Positions 44,157 to 53,830 are shown, numbered from the stretch's first letter. The stretch is DNA of 64,000 bases from CBDCYN01 sp965224205 (GCA_965224205.1 CBDCYN010000032.1:175585-239584); one strand, 5' to 3'. The notes: generated from the letters alone by a model not told the origin. A program made the numbers and translations.

Positions 44157-45778
44157 ACCTTCAAGCCGGCTTCTCGCTTCGCGGTCGCAATCCTGACGTA
44201 CTGACGTGCATCGCGAACCTCTCTAACGACGAGGTATTCACACCCCCCGAGTTCGCAAACCGGATGCTCGACACACTGGCGGCTGCGTGGGCGGCAGACC
44301 ACGGCGGCGCCGATCTCTGGGCCGACAAAACCGCGCGGTTCCTTGACCCGTGCACGAAGTCGGGCGTGTTCCTGCGCGAGATCACACGCCGCCTGACCGA
44401 CGGACTGGCGTCCGAGATTCCAGACCTCCAGGAGCGTGTGGATCACATCCTGACAAAGCAGGTGTTCGGTATCGGGACAACGCATCTCACCAGTCTGCTG
44501 GCGCGGCGAAGCGTGTATTGCTCAAAGCACGCCCAAGGAGAGCACTCGATCGCGAGCGACTTTGACGGAGACGCGGGCAACATCTGGTTCGACCGACTTG
44601 AGCACACGTGGGTAGGCGCGAGGTGCGCGTATTGCGGTACCACTAAGGCAATCCTTGACCGCGCGGAAGGTCTCGAGACACACGCCTACGCCTTCATTCA
44701 CACAGACGACATCAAGAGCCAACTCGCCGAGATGTTCGGAGGCGACATGCAGTTCGATGTGATCATCGGAAACCCACCGTACCAGCTGAGCGACGGCGGC
44801 TTCGGAACAAGTGCGGCGCCGATCTATCAGCACTTTGTGGAACAAGCGAAGGCGCTCGAGCCTCGCTACCTGTCGATGGTCATTCCTGCCCGCTGGTTCT
44901 CCGGCGGCAAGGGACTGGACGAGTTCCGGGAGTCGATGCTGTCTGACACTCGCCTGCGGTCTATCGACGACTTCCTCAATGCATCTGACGTTTTCCCCGG
45001 CGTAGGTCTAAAGGGGGGCATTTGCTTTTTCCTTTGGGACCGGGACAACCCCGGGCCATCCCGTGTCACCACGCATTTCAAAGACGAACCACCATCGACG
45101 GCGACGCGACAGCTCCTTGAAGAAGGAGTCGATGTGTTTATCCGGTTTAATGAAGGGCTGTCGATCCTGAAGAAGGTCGCCGCTGTAGAGGATGGTGACT
45201 CCGGATCGTTGTTACCACCTGAGAGTAAACGTTTTGACCGACTGGTTAGCTCTAGGAAGCCCTTCGGATTAGCAACGACCTTCAGGGGGCGGGTTACCAA
45301 GGAAAGCGACGACCTACTGGTCTATCAGACCCGCGGGACTGGATACGCTGAAAGAGGCTCAATTACAGCCGGGTCTCACCTCATCGACAAATGGAAAGTC
45401 TTCACTGGTTATGCTGCACCGGGAACCGGCAACAAAGACACCTACCCGCACAGGATTATAAGTACACCGTTTGTCGGCGAACCAGGGTCAATCTCCTCCG
45501 AAACCTATCTCTGCATAGGTCCATTCGATTCGAGGGGGCGGGCTGAAAGTGTGTTGTCTTACCTGACCTGCCGACTGACCCGCTTCCTGATTCTTCTACA
45601 CAAGCCATCGCAGCACACAACGCGCAAGGTCTATTCCTTCGTACCGACTCAGACGTGGAACAAGCGGTGGACCGACGAGGATCTCTACGTGAAGTACGGC
45701 CTCTCGGCGAACGAGATCGCCTTCATCGAGAAGCTTGTGCGCCCGATGGAACTCAGCGGAGCCCTTGAGGATGGCTAG
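44153..45778 (+). CDS. DNA adenine methyltransferase B (Eco57I-like), with variant motif I
   Basis: This 541-residue protein has motif X SNDEVFTPPEFANRML, motif I FLDPCTKSGVFLREI (63-77), where the canonical PACGSG is changed to PCTKSG, and catalytic motif IV IIGNPPYQL (NPPY, 207-210). A Cys cluster (C123, C158, C161) forms a zinc-like insertion between them. The C-terminal half (from about residue 300; FRGRVTKESDDLLVYQTRG, SSETYLCIGPFDSRGRAESVLSYL) resembles the target recognition part of Eco57I-type enzymes. The start overlaps gene A by four bases and the end overlaps the helicase by eight. Confidence 0.88.
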   Translation: MNLQAGFSLRGRNPDVLTCIANLSNDEVFTPPEFANRMLDTLAAAWAADHGGADLWADKTARFLDPCTKSGVFLREITRRLTDGLASEIPDLQERVDHILTKQVFGIGTTHLTSLLARRSVYCSKHAQGEHSIASDFDGDAGNIWFDRLEHTWVGARCAYCGTTKAILDRAEGLETHAYAFIHTDDIKSQLAEMFGGDMQFDVIIGNPPYQLSDGGFGTSAAPIYQHFVEQAKALEPRYLSMVIPARWFSGGKGLDEFRESMLSDTRLRSIDDFLNASDVFPGVGLKGGICFFLWDRDNPGPSRVTTHFKDEPPSTATRQLLEEGVDVFIRFNEGLSILKKVAAVEDGDSGSLLPPESKRFDRLVSSRKPFGLATTFRGRVTKESDDLLVYQTRGTGYAERGSITAGSHLIDKWKVFTGYAAPGTGNKDTYPHRIISTPFVGEPGSISSETYLCIGPFDSRGRAESVLSYLTCRLTRFLILLHKPSQHTTRKVYSFVPTQTWNKRWTDEDLYVKYGLSANEIAFIEKLVRPMELSGALEDG

Positions 45779-48308
45779 GCCGATTGAGGAGATCCTCGCG
45801 CCGAGGCCGGAGGCTGGGCCGCTGCACATCTATGCCTACTCGATCGCCGATGAGGCGCACTCGGGTCTCCTCAAGGTGGGTCAGACCACGCGCGATGTGA
45901 AGCAACGCATCGCCGAGCAGCTCAGGACCGCTGCTATCAAGAACTACACGATCGTGCTCGACGAACTCGCCACGCGCGACGACGGCTCGACCTTCACAGA
46001 CTGGGAGGTGCGCGCCGCCCTGGCAAAGAAGGGTTTCGAGAACACCGAACTGGAGTGGATGCGCTGCTCCGTCGCGGACGTTAGGACCGTGCTCACCGAA
46101 CTGCGCACTGGCCAGCGGTTCACCGGCATCCACAACGAGACCTTCCCGATGCGGCGCGAGCAGGCCGAGGCCGTGGAAAAGACGTATGGCTACTTCCACT
46201 CCGTCTGGAAGGAGAACGCGCACACCGTCCCGCGTTTCCTGTGGAACGCGAAGATGCGCTTCGGAAAGACTTTCACCGCGTACCAGCTCGCTCGGAAGCT
46301 CGGCTCCAAGCGCGTCCTCGTCGTCACCTTCAAGCCAGCCGTGGCGGATGCGTGGCAGACGGACTTGGAGTCGCATGTGGACTTCGAAGGGTGGGAGTAC
46401 CTCGATCGCCGCTCCGATATGGATCCTACGGAGGTCGACTCCGGCACGCCGCTCGTCTACTTCGGCTCCTTCCAGGACCTGCTCGGCCGCGACAAGACCG
46501 GGAACATCAAAGCCAAGAACGAATGGCTCCACCTGACGGACTGGGATCTCGTCGTCTTCGACGAGTACCACTTCGGCGCATGGCGGGAGACCGCGAAGGA
46601 ACTCTTCGAAGGCGAGGAAGAAGCAGTCGTACGCAAGGAGGCCACACTCGAATACACCGCTGATTTGCGGGAGATGAACGAAGACCTCGGCGAGTTGTCG
46701 TCGAAGGAGACGGAGTTCCTCCCCATCACGACCAGGGCGTACCTCTACCTTTCAGGGACGCCGTTCCGGGCCCTCGCAACGGGCGAATTCATCGAAGAGC
46801 AGATCTTCAACTGGACCTATTCGGACGAGCAGCGCGCCAAGGAGGAGTTCGCGGCGACCCGCCCGGACGAGCGGAACCCTTATGAAGCCCTCCCGCAGAT
46901 GCGTCTGCTGACCTACCAGATGCCGGACGAGCTGCTCGCCATCGCAAACGCCGGGGAGTTCGACGAGTTCGACCTGAACGAGTTCTTCGAAGCATCCGGA
47001 AAGGGCGTGATGGCGCAGTTCAAGCACAAGAGCGACGTGCAGAAGTGGCTGGACATCATCAGGGGCAGTTACATGCCGAAGGCGGCCGAGCGCCTGAAGA
47101 CCGGCAACCCGCCGCTCCCCTACTCCGACACACGCCTCCTGCCCTACCTCCAGCATTCCTTCTGGTTCCTCCCCAACGTCGCGGCCTGTCATGCGATGGC
47201 GAACCTGCTCGCCGAAAAGCACAACACCTTCTGGCATGACTACGAGGTGGTCGTCGCCGCCGGCGCTTTGGCCGGCGTCGGATTGGACGCGCTACCACCC
47301 GTCCGCAAGGCCATTGGGGATGGCTTCGACACCAAGACCATCACGCTCTCCTGCGCGAAGCTCACCACTGGCGTCACCGTGCCGCAGTGGTCGTCGATCT
47401 TGATGCTGAAGAATCTCCAGAGGCCGGAAACCTACTTCCAGGCCGCCTTCCGGGTGCAGTCGCCCTGGTCCATCAAGAATCCCAATGGCGATGACCCGAA
47501 AGAGGAGGAGGTTCGCAAGCCCGCCTGCTACGTGTTTGACTTCGCCCCGACACGCGCGCTGCGCCAGATCTCCGAGTACGGGATCGGTTTGTCGCCTAAC
47601 GAACCGAACCCGGAAAACGCAGTCAAGGACCTCATCTCATTCCTGCCAGTACTGGCCTACGACGGCGCAAACATGATGCAGATCGATGCCGGCGACATCC
47701 TCGACACCGCGATGGCGGGCACCTCAGCGACGCTCCTCGCGCGCAAGTGGGAGAGCGCGCTGTTGGTGAACGTGGACAACGACACGCTGCGCCGCGTCCT
47801 GGACAGTCCCGAGGCTATGGACGCCGTAGAGCGCATTGAGGGCTGGCGAGCGCTCGGTGACAACATCATCGAGACCATCATCAACAAGAGCGAAAAGGTG
47901 AAGGGGCTCAAGAGCAAGGCTAGAGACACGGAGCTGACGGCCAGGGAGAAGAAGGAACTAACCGACGAGGAGAAGGAGTACAAATCCAAGCGGAAGCTTG
48001 TTCAGGAAAAGCTGATCAAGTTCGCGACACGCATCCCGGCCTTCATGTACTTGACTGACTTCCGTGAGAATACCCTCCGGGACGTGATCACCAAGTTGGA
48101 ACCAGACCTGTTCTTGGCCGTCACCGGTTTGACGGTGAACGACTTCAATCTGCTCGTGCAACTCAAGGTCTTCAACACCGAGCAGATGAACCAAGCCGTG
48201 TTCGCCTTCCGTCGCTACGAGGATGCCTCACTTTCCTACACCGGCATCGAGAGTCATGAGGGGCTCAGGCACTACGGGCTCTACGACACGGTCGTTGCAA
48301 GGACCTAA
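45771..48308 (+). CDS. GIY-YIG nuclease / SF2 helicase fusion
   Basis: This 845-residue protein has an N-terminal GIY-YIG-like domain (18-90): LHIYAYSIADE, GLLKVGQTTRDVKQRI (Arg) and FTDWEVRAAL (Glu). An SF2 helicase follows: Walker A MRFGKTFTA (162-170), DEYH (264-267), YLSGTPFRAL, ATGEFIEEQIF, TTGVTVPQWS and RPETYFQAAFRVQSPW (motif VI Arg). The last quarter is rich in charged helices (KVKGLKSKARDTELTAREKKELTDEEKE). The domain layout suggests a restriction subunit that moves on DNA and cuts. Overlapping with methyltransferase B, it would make the effector of the cassette. Confidence 0.9.
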   Translation: MARPIEEILAPRPEAGPLHIYAYSIADEAHSGLLKVGQTTRDVKQRIAEQLRTAAIKNYTIVLDELATRDDGSTFTDWEVRAALAKKGFENTELEWMRCSVADVRTVLTELRTGQRFTGIHNETFPMRREQAEAVEKTYGYFHSVWKENAHTVPRFLWNAKMRFGKTFTAYQLARKLGSKRVLVVTFKPAVADAWQTDLESHVDFEGWEYLDRRSDMDPTEVDSGTPLVYFGSFQDLLGRDKTGNIKAKNEWLHLTDWDLVVFDEYHFGAWRETAKELFEGEEEAVVRKEATLEYTADLREMNEDLGELSSKETEFLPITTRAYLYLSGTPFRALATGEFIEEQIFNWTYSDEQRAKEEFAATRPDERNPYEALPQMRLLTYQMPDELLAIANAGEFDEFDLNEFFEASGKGVMAQFKHKSDVQKWLDIIRGSYMPKAAERLKTGNPPLPYSDTRLLPYLQHSFWFLPNVAACHAMANLLAEKHNTFWHDYEVVVAAGALAGVGLDALPPVRKAIGDGFDTKTITLSCAKLTTGVTVPQWSSILMLKNLQRPETYFQAAFRVQSPWSIKNPNGDDPKEEEVRKPACYVFDFAPTRALRQISEYGIGLSPNEPNPENAVKDLISFLPVLAYDGANMMQIDAGDILDTAMAGTSATLLARKWESALLVNVDNDTLRRVLDSPEAMDAVERIEGWRALGDNIIETIINKSEKVKGLKSKARDTELTAREKKELTDEEKEYKSKRKLVQEKLIKFATRIPAFMYLTDFRENTLRDVITKLEPDLFLAVTGLTVNDFNLLVQLKVFNTEQMNQAVFAFRRYEDASLSYTGIESHEGLRHYGLYDTVVART

Positions 48309-48383
48309 GCCCGTCGAGCCGTCTCCGCACGCGGCGAGCTACGAAGGTATCGTGTCTACCTAACTCACCGAGGGTGGTGACCG

Positions 48384-49499
48384 ATGCCTCCTTGCCCGCC
48401 TATGACCATCGTTCTCGACTCAACCGTGTTCGGGAAGGTCCCGGACGCGCAGAACTACTTGCTCAGACAGCTTGGCGAGTACGCCAGGCGCACACCCTCG
48501 CGGATACTGGTTCCGGACGTCGTTCGGAAAGAATGCAGAGCGCGGATCGTTGAAGGGGCTATTCTCGCCCACGAATCCCTGAGCGATTCTGCCAACACAC
48601 TACGGAAGCTCGGCGCATCGGTTCCGGTGCCTGAGGTCGCGGAGCTGGAGCGCTCGGCCCTCGAGCATTGGGAGGGGAGATTCTCCCAACTCGGAGCCGA
48701 GGCTATCTCCACCCCGGACGTTCCACATGACGAGGTGATCGACAAGCTGCACGCGGGGCACAGTCCTTTCGTTCACAAGGGGGATCGTCGCGAGGACGGC
48801 TATCGCGACTACCTCGTTTGGCGATCGGCCATCGGTGCAGCGCTAGCATCGCCGGAACGCTCAGCGATATTCATCTCGGGCGATCAGGCGTTCGGTCAGA
48901 AGAGGCCGACGTATGAACTCGCGGAGGACCTCCGTCATGAAGCCACGACCGCGGGCGTCACGATCGAGTGGAGACCGAACTTCTACCGATTCCTGACCGA
49001 GGAAGCCCAACCCTGCCTAGGACAGAACCTGAGAGCGCTGGCTCAGGTCACCGAGTACGTGAATTCGGATGACTTTCGTGAGTTCTTGCTGGAAGGAGAA
49101 GGTCTACAGGGACTACGAGCCGAAGCAATCGCATTCGAACCCGAGGAGTTCGGAGTCCGCTACCTTGACGACCTCGAAGTTGAAGCCGTGACTAGCGCTG
49201 GCGCCATCAGTGTGGACAGTGTGGTCACGCTGGATGAAGACGAATGGTCAGGACGCATTGAAGTAGAGCGCCTGGGCGTGACCGTCTCGCAGTTTGTTGA
49301 CGCCGATGATCCCCCTCCATTCGCCGACGAGTCTTGGATCAGCGTGAAGTTCCGAGGTGTCAGCAGACGCCTCGCTCGCGTAGACATCGATCTCCGTATT
49401 GAGAAGGCAATCCTGGATGTGGTGTTCGAACCGGGAACGGAACGAGTACGAGCGCTCTCAATCGAGCTCGTTTCGGCAGACGACACCTACCAGCCGTAG
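48384..49499 (+). CDS. PIN-domain (PIN_8/DUF4935-like) protein
   Basis: The 371-residue protein starts at an ATG after GAGGGTGGTG; MTIVLDS six codons later is possible. The N-half is a PIN nuclease fold: TIVLDSTVFGK (Asp), VPDVVRKECRARIVEG (Glu), DGYRDYLVWRSAIG (Asp) and IFISGDQAFGQ (Asp). The four acidic residues for metal binding are present. DUF4935 PIN proteins act as RNases in some toxin and defence settings. The C-half (200-371) is beta-rich and unknown. It follows the helicase by 75 bp on the same strand, and the next base block is the right att end. Confidence 0.8.
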   Translation: MPPCPPMTIVLDSTVFGKVPDAQNYLLRQLGEYARRTPSRILVPDVVRKECRARIVEGAILAHESLSDSANTLRKLGASVPVPEVAELERSALEHWEGRFSQLGAEAISTPDVPHDEVIDKLHAGHSPFVHKGDRREDGYRDYLVWRSAIGAALASPERSAIFISGDQAFGQKRPTYELAEDLRHEATTAGVTIEWRPNFYRFLTEEAQPCLGQNLRALAQVTEYVNSDDFREFLLEGEGLQGLRAEAIAFEPEEFGVRYLDDLEVEAVTSAGAISVDSVVTLDEDEWSGRIEVERLGVTVSQFVDADDPPPFADESWISVKFRGVSRRLARVDIDLRIEKAILDVVFEPGTERVRALSIELVSADDTYQP

Positions 49500-49967
49500 C
49501 GAAAACGCCGAGAGGATCCGTGCACAACGGTGGATACGTCGCAGGGTGGGCGCACCATCACTATGTGGCGTACCACTCACGGTTCGCACTACGGCCGTTC
49601 GAATCCGCTCGGGGTCGCCACGTAACAACAACGAGGCCGCTGCCCTCCCTCTCCGCAGCACTGACACCACTCGACACGTGCTTCTACGTCACGGAGTGCC
49701 GCTCGACCGCCCCCTGGCGTAGCGCTCGTCGCCGTTCGCGCGCACGACGTCGACCTGGACAAGCGACACCGGTGGAAGCACAGCGAAACCTCGAACTCCA
49801 GAGGCGGGAACCGGAACCCCGATCCTCGTGAACCTCACTTCGTAAGAATTCATCCCGAGCCCCTATTCGCGCATCACAAGCCACACCGTCGCCGTAATGT
49901 CCTGTTTAGGGAGGGTGTGCCCTGCGCGCGCAGCACTCCAGTCTGCGACCTGGCGCTCCGCAACTTC
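49500..49967. other. Intergenic region spanning the right end of the element
   Basis: This 468-bp gap contains the right attachment repeat. Open frames here are short and unlike any known family. The subtilase promoter should lie between the repeat and 49,968. Confidence 0.6.
49597..49620. repeat. Right attachment repeat
   Basis: This is an exact 24-bp copy of the tRNA-Asp 3' end. The five bases before it match the left copy with one mismatch (CGGCC against CGGCG). The rest of the tRNA is not repeated. Confidence 0.88.
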
Positions 49968-52900
49968 ATGGACGTACCGGTACGACGCAGCTTCGTTGTT
50001 GCCCTCGCGTTGCTTGCAGGCCTCTTGCTCATCGCGGGTGCCTCCCGAGGCTGGTCGAGCGTGTCAGCCAGCGAGCCACCACAGACGGTCGAGGGCGGGC
50101 TCGCTGGACCGGCGACCCCCGATCAGGCGCGCGGGCTGATCGTCAACTACAAGCCCGGAGCAAGTCCGGGGGCGATCAGGCGACTCGAGCGCCAACTTGG
50201 AGTGACTCTGGCTGAGACGAACCTGGTTCCGGGACTCAGCGTGCTCCGACTGGCTGAATCTGGGGACCTGGCCCAGGCCCTGGCCGAACTGAGGGCGAGT
50301 CCGCTCGTTGAGGCGGCCGGCTTCGACCTGACCATGACCGTGTTCGAAACGCCCAACGACCCGGGCTATCCCAGGCAGTGGCACCTGCACAACACCGATG
50401 GCGGCCTCCGGGCAGAGGCAGCGTGGGACCTGGCGCCCCAGCGAGGGGCCGGCGTCGTCGTCGCGATCATCGACACGGGCGTCGCGTATGAGTCGAATAC
50501 GCGGCCATCGCTCTTCGCCACGGCCAATTTCGCTCCGGCGCCCGACCTCGCGGGCGTCCCCATCGTCGATCCGTGGAACTTCATCCACGACGACGCTCAC
50601 CCGAACGACGACCACGGGCACGGAACGCACGTGGCCGGCACGGTTCTCCAATCAACCGGCAACGGCACGGGGATGGCCGGCGTCGCGAGCCAGGCCAGTC
50701 TGATGCCCATCAAGGTCCTCGACTACAGCGGCCAGGGCCAGGCTTCAGACCTCATCGCAGCCATCTACTACGCGACAGACCATGGCGCTGACGTCATCAG
50801 CATGAGCGTCGGATTCACCGACACCGGTACTCCAGACGCGAACGGGAATCTCTGTTCCGAGATCGTGGGCCTGGCGGAGGCGCTCGAGCACGCCGAGGTC
50901 AACGGCGTGACGGTGGTGGCCGCAACCGGCAACGACAGTGCGTCGACGGTCTCGTGTCCCGCTGCCTATCCAACGGTGATCGCCGTCGGCGCCACGAGGT
51001 ACGACGGAGCGGTCGCCTACTACTCGAACCAGGGAGCGGCCATCGACGTGGTGGCCCCGGGCGGTGACCCGACCGTCGATCAGAACGCCGATGGGTTCGC
51101 TGACGGAGTCCTCCAGCAGGGGTTCTGCCTGGACTCCTTCCTCCTGCTGCTGACCGGCGACTACACGCAGTTCTGCGATGTCTACCTCTCCGGAACATCG
51201 ATGGCGACGCCACACGTTTCTGGAACGGCCGCGCTCCTGCTCGGCGAATCGCCCTCACTGACGCCGGCCCAGGTCAGGTTCCACCTGGAGTCAACCGCTC
51301 GCGACGGCGGCGCTCCCGGTTGGGACAGCGCGTACGGTGCCGGGATCGTCGATGCAGCCGCGGCGGTGGCGCTGCTCAAAGGGACGACGCCGCCCACACC
51401 GACCCCCACGCCGACGGTCACCCCCACTCCGACGGTGACCCCCACTCCAACCGTCACCCCGACGCCGACTCCTACCCCGACGCCGGCGCCCGCGGCGCCC
51501 ACGAGTCTCGCACTCACCGTCTCAGGCGCAGACACGATCGACCTCACGTGGAATGACAACGCCAGCGACGAAGAGTTCTACTACGTGGAGCGCTCCCTCG
51601 ACGGCACAACCTTCACCCAGGTGGCCACCCTGCTGGCGAACAGCACGGGCTGGACCAACAGCGGGCTCTCGCCCGACACCACCTACTGGTATCGCGTGCG
51701 GGCAAGTCTCGGGTTCGTCTATTCCGACTACTCGAACACGGCGAGTGCGACCACCAGTGGGCCGCCCGCGACGCCCACCGATCTCGTGGCCGCGCCTCAG
51801 GGGTCGACCGCGATCACCCTCACCTGGACGGACAACGCCACCGACGAGCAGTACTACCGTGTCGAACGCTCCCTCGACGGCACGAACTTCACCCAGGTGG
51901 CCATCCTGCTCGCGGACAGTGCCAGCTGGACCAACATCGGGCTCTCGCCCAACACCACCTACTGGTACCGCGTGAGGGCGAGCCTCGGTTCGATCTACTC
52001 CGAGTACTCGAACACGGCGAGCACCACCACCAGTGGCCCGCCCGCGACGCCCACGAACCTCGTCGCCGAGCCCCAGGGCTCAACCGCGATCACCCTCACC
52101 TGGACGGACAACGCCACCGACGAGCAGTACTACCGTGTCGAACGCTCCCTCGACGGCACGAACTTCACCCAGGTGGCCATCCAGCTCGCCAACAGCACGA
52201 GCTGGACCAACAACGGGCTCTCGCCCGACACCACCTACTGGTATCGCGTGAGGGCGAGCCTCGGATCGATCTACTCCGAGTACTCCAACGCGGCGAGCGC
52301 CACCACCAGTGGTCCGCCCGCGACGCCCACCGACCTCGTGGCCGAGCCCCAGGGCTCCACCACGATCAGCCTTACCTGGACGGACAACGCCACCGACGAG
52401 CAGTACTACCGCGTCGAACGCTCCCTCGACGGCACCACCTTCACCCAGGTGGCCTTCTTGCTCGCGAACAGCACGAGCTGGACCAACAGCGGTCTCTCAC
52501 CCGACACCACCTACTGGTACCGCGTGAGGGCGAGCCTCGGTTCGATCTACTCCGACTACTCCAACACGGCGAACGCCACCACCAGTGGTCCACCCGCGAC
52601 GCCCACGAACCTCGCGGCCGAGTCGCAGGGGGCGACGTCGATCAGCCTCACCTGGACGGACAACGCCACCGACGAGCAGTACTACCGCGTCGAACGCTCC
52701 CTCGACGGCGCGACCTACACCGAGGTCGGCGTGCTCGGCGCGAACAGCACCGGCTGGACCAACAATGGGCTCTCGCCCAACACCACCTACTGGTACCGCG
52801 TGAGGGCCAGCCTCGGTTCCACCTACTCCGAGTACTCGAACGCAGCGAGCGCCACCACCAGTGGTCCACCCGCGACGCCCACCGGGCTCACGGCCGAGCC

Positions 52901-53699
52901 GCAGGGTTCGACCGCGATCGCCCTCACCTGGACGGACAACGCCACCAACGAGCAGTACTACCGCGTCGAACGCTCCCTCGATGGCACGACCTTCACCCAG
53001 GTGGCGATCCTGCTCGCCAACAGCACGAGCTGGACCAACAACGGGCTCTCACCCGACACCACCTACTGGTACCGGGTACGGGCAAGCCTCGGCTCGATCT
53101 ATTCCGACTACTCCAACACGGCGAACGCCACCACCAGTGGTCCACCCGCGACGCCCACGAACCTCGCGGCCGAGTCGCAGGGGGCGACGTCGGTCAGCCT
53201 CACGTGGACGGACAACGCCACCGACGAGCAGTACTACCGCGTCGAACGCTCCCTCGACGGTACGACCTTCACTCAGGTTGCCTTCGTGCTCGCGAATAGC
53301 ACTGGCTGGACCAACAGCGGCCTCTCACCCGACACCACCTACTGGTACCGGGTACGGGCAAGCCTCGGCTCGATCTACTCCGACTACTCGAACACGGCGA
53401 GCGCCACCACCAGTGGTCCGCCCGCGACGCCCACGAACCTCGTGGCCGAGCCGCAGGGCTCGACCTCCATCACCCTCACCTGGACCGACAACGCCACCAA
53501 CGAGCAGTACTACCGCGTCGAACGCTCCCTCGACGGCACGACCTTCACCCAGGTCGCGATCCTGCTCGCCAACAGCACGAGCTGGACCAACAACGGGCTC
53601 TCGCCCGACACCACCTACTGGTACCGCGTGAGGGCCAGCCTCGGTTCGATCTATTCCGAGTACTCCAACACGGCCAGTGCAGCGACGGACGGCCCGTAG
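49968..53699 (+). CDS. Secreted subtilisin-like protease with eight FN3 domains
   Basis: This 1,243-residue S8 peptidase starts at MDVPVRRSFVVALALLAGLLL, a signal peptide. An inhibitor-like prodomain follows (GLIVNYKPGASPGAIRRLERQLGVTL). The triad is VVVAIIDTGVAYE (D169), DDHGHGTHVAG (H218) and LSGTSMATPHVSG (S411). A Thr/Pro-rich linker (TPTPTPTVTPTPT) leads to eight FN3-like domains of about 92 residues, from about residue 515 to the end, each ending TTSGPPATPT. The repeats are nearly identical. It is probably secreted and involved in degrading proteins or adhering to surfaces. Confidence 0.93.
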   Translation: MDVPVRRSFVVALALLAGLLLIAGASRGWSSVSASEPPQTVEGGLAGPATPDQARGLIVNYKPGASPGAIRRLERQLGVTLAETNLVPGLSVLRLAESGDLAQALAELRASPLVEAAGFDLTMTVFETPNDPGYPRQWHLHNTDGGLRAEAAWDLAPQRGAGVVVAIIDTGVAYESNTRPSLFATANFAPAPDLAGVPIVDPWNFIHDDAHPNDDHGHGTHVAGTVLQSTGNGTGMAGVASQASLMPIKVLDYSGQGQASDLIAAIYYATDHGADVISMSVGFTDTGTPDANGNLCSEIVGLAEALEHAEVNGVTVVAATGNDSASTVSCPAAYPTVIAVGATRYDGAVAYYSNQGAAIDVVAPGGDPTVDQNADGFADGVLQQGFCLDSFLLLLTGDYTQFCDVYLSGTSMATPHVSGTAALLLGESPSLTPAQVRFHLESTARDGGAPGWDSAYGAGIVDAAAAVALLKGTTPPTPTPTPTVTPTPTVTPTPTVTPTPTPTPTPAPAAPTSLALTVSGADTIDLTWNDNASDEEFYYVERSLDGTTFTQVATLLANSTGWTNSGLSPDTTYWYRVRASLGFVYSDYSNTASATTSGPPATPTDLVAAPQGSTAITLTWTDNATDEQYYRVERSLDGTNFTQVAILLADSASWTNIGLSPNTTYWYRVRASLGSIYSEYSNTASTTTSGPPATPTNLVAEPQGSTAITLTWTDNATDEQYYRVERSLDGTNFTQVAIQLANSTSWTNNGLSPDTTYWYRVRASLGSIYSEYSNAASATTSGPPATPTDLVAEPQGSTTISLTWTDNATDEQYYRVERSLDGTTFTQVAFLLANSTSWTNSGLSPDTTYWYRVRASLGSIYSDYSNTANATTSGPPATPTNLAAESQGATSISLTWTDNATDEQYYRVERSLDGATYTEVGVLGANSTGWTNNGLSPNTTYWYRVRASLGSTYSEYSNAASATTSGPPATPTGLTAEPQGSTAIALTWTDNATNEQYYRVERSLDGTTFTQVAILLANSTSWTNNGLSPDTTYWYRVRASLGSIYSDYSNTANATTSGPPATPTNLAAESQGATSVSLTWTDNATDEQYYRVERSLDGTTFTQVAFVLANSTGWTNSGLSPDTTYWYRVRASLGSIYSDYSNTASATTSGPPATPTNLVAEPQGSTSITLTWTDNATNEQYYRVERSLDGTTFTQVAILLANSTSWTNNGLSPDTTYWYRVRASLGSIYSEYSNTASAATDGP
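51510..53690 (+). repeat. Eight 276-bp coding repeats (FN3)
   Basis: The period of 276 bp (92 residues) is clear, for example at units starting near 52,033, 52,309, 52,585 and 52,861. High DNA identity between units suggests recent expansion or gene conversion. Short-read assembly could miscount them. Confidence 0.85.
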
Positions 53700-53754
53700 C
53701 GAGTCAACCGCACGCCTGCGAACTGCCGGCGACCCTGACCCCGCTCGGGGTCGC

Positions 53755-53830
53755 CGCACCCCACCCTCCGAGGCGACCCCACCCTCCGAGGCGACCCCAC
53801 CCTCCGAGGCGACCCCACCTCCCGAGGCCA
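53755..53830 (+). repeat. 18-bp tandem repeat, about four units
   Basis: CACCCTCCGAGGCGACCC-type units follow each other with the last diverged. They lie between the subtilase and the convergent enolase-family gene. It is not a clear terminator. Confidence 0.75.

Larger units (their letters stand above)
36658..49620. mobile_element. Integrated element at tRNA-Asp (about 12.94 kb)
   Basis: A 24-bp exact direct repeat (GTTCGAATCCGCTCGG...CGCCA) occurs at 36,658-36,681 in the tRNA 3' end and at 49,597-49,620. The DNA between carries an integrase next to the tRNA, a replication protein, phage-like genes and a restriction-like cassette, and its base use is visibly less GC-rich than both flanks. 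The left arm is mostly minus-strand and the right arm plus-strand. Excision would give a circle of 12,939 bp. Confidence 0.88.

Noticed and set aside
49500..49967. Short open frames near the right attachment repeat
   Set aside because: They span the repeat and have no start signal or family resemblance.
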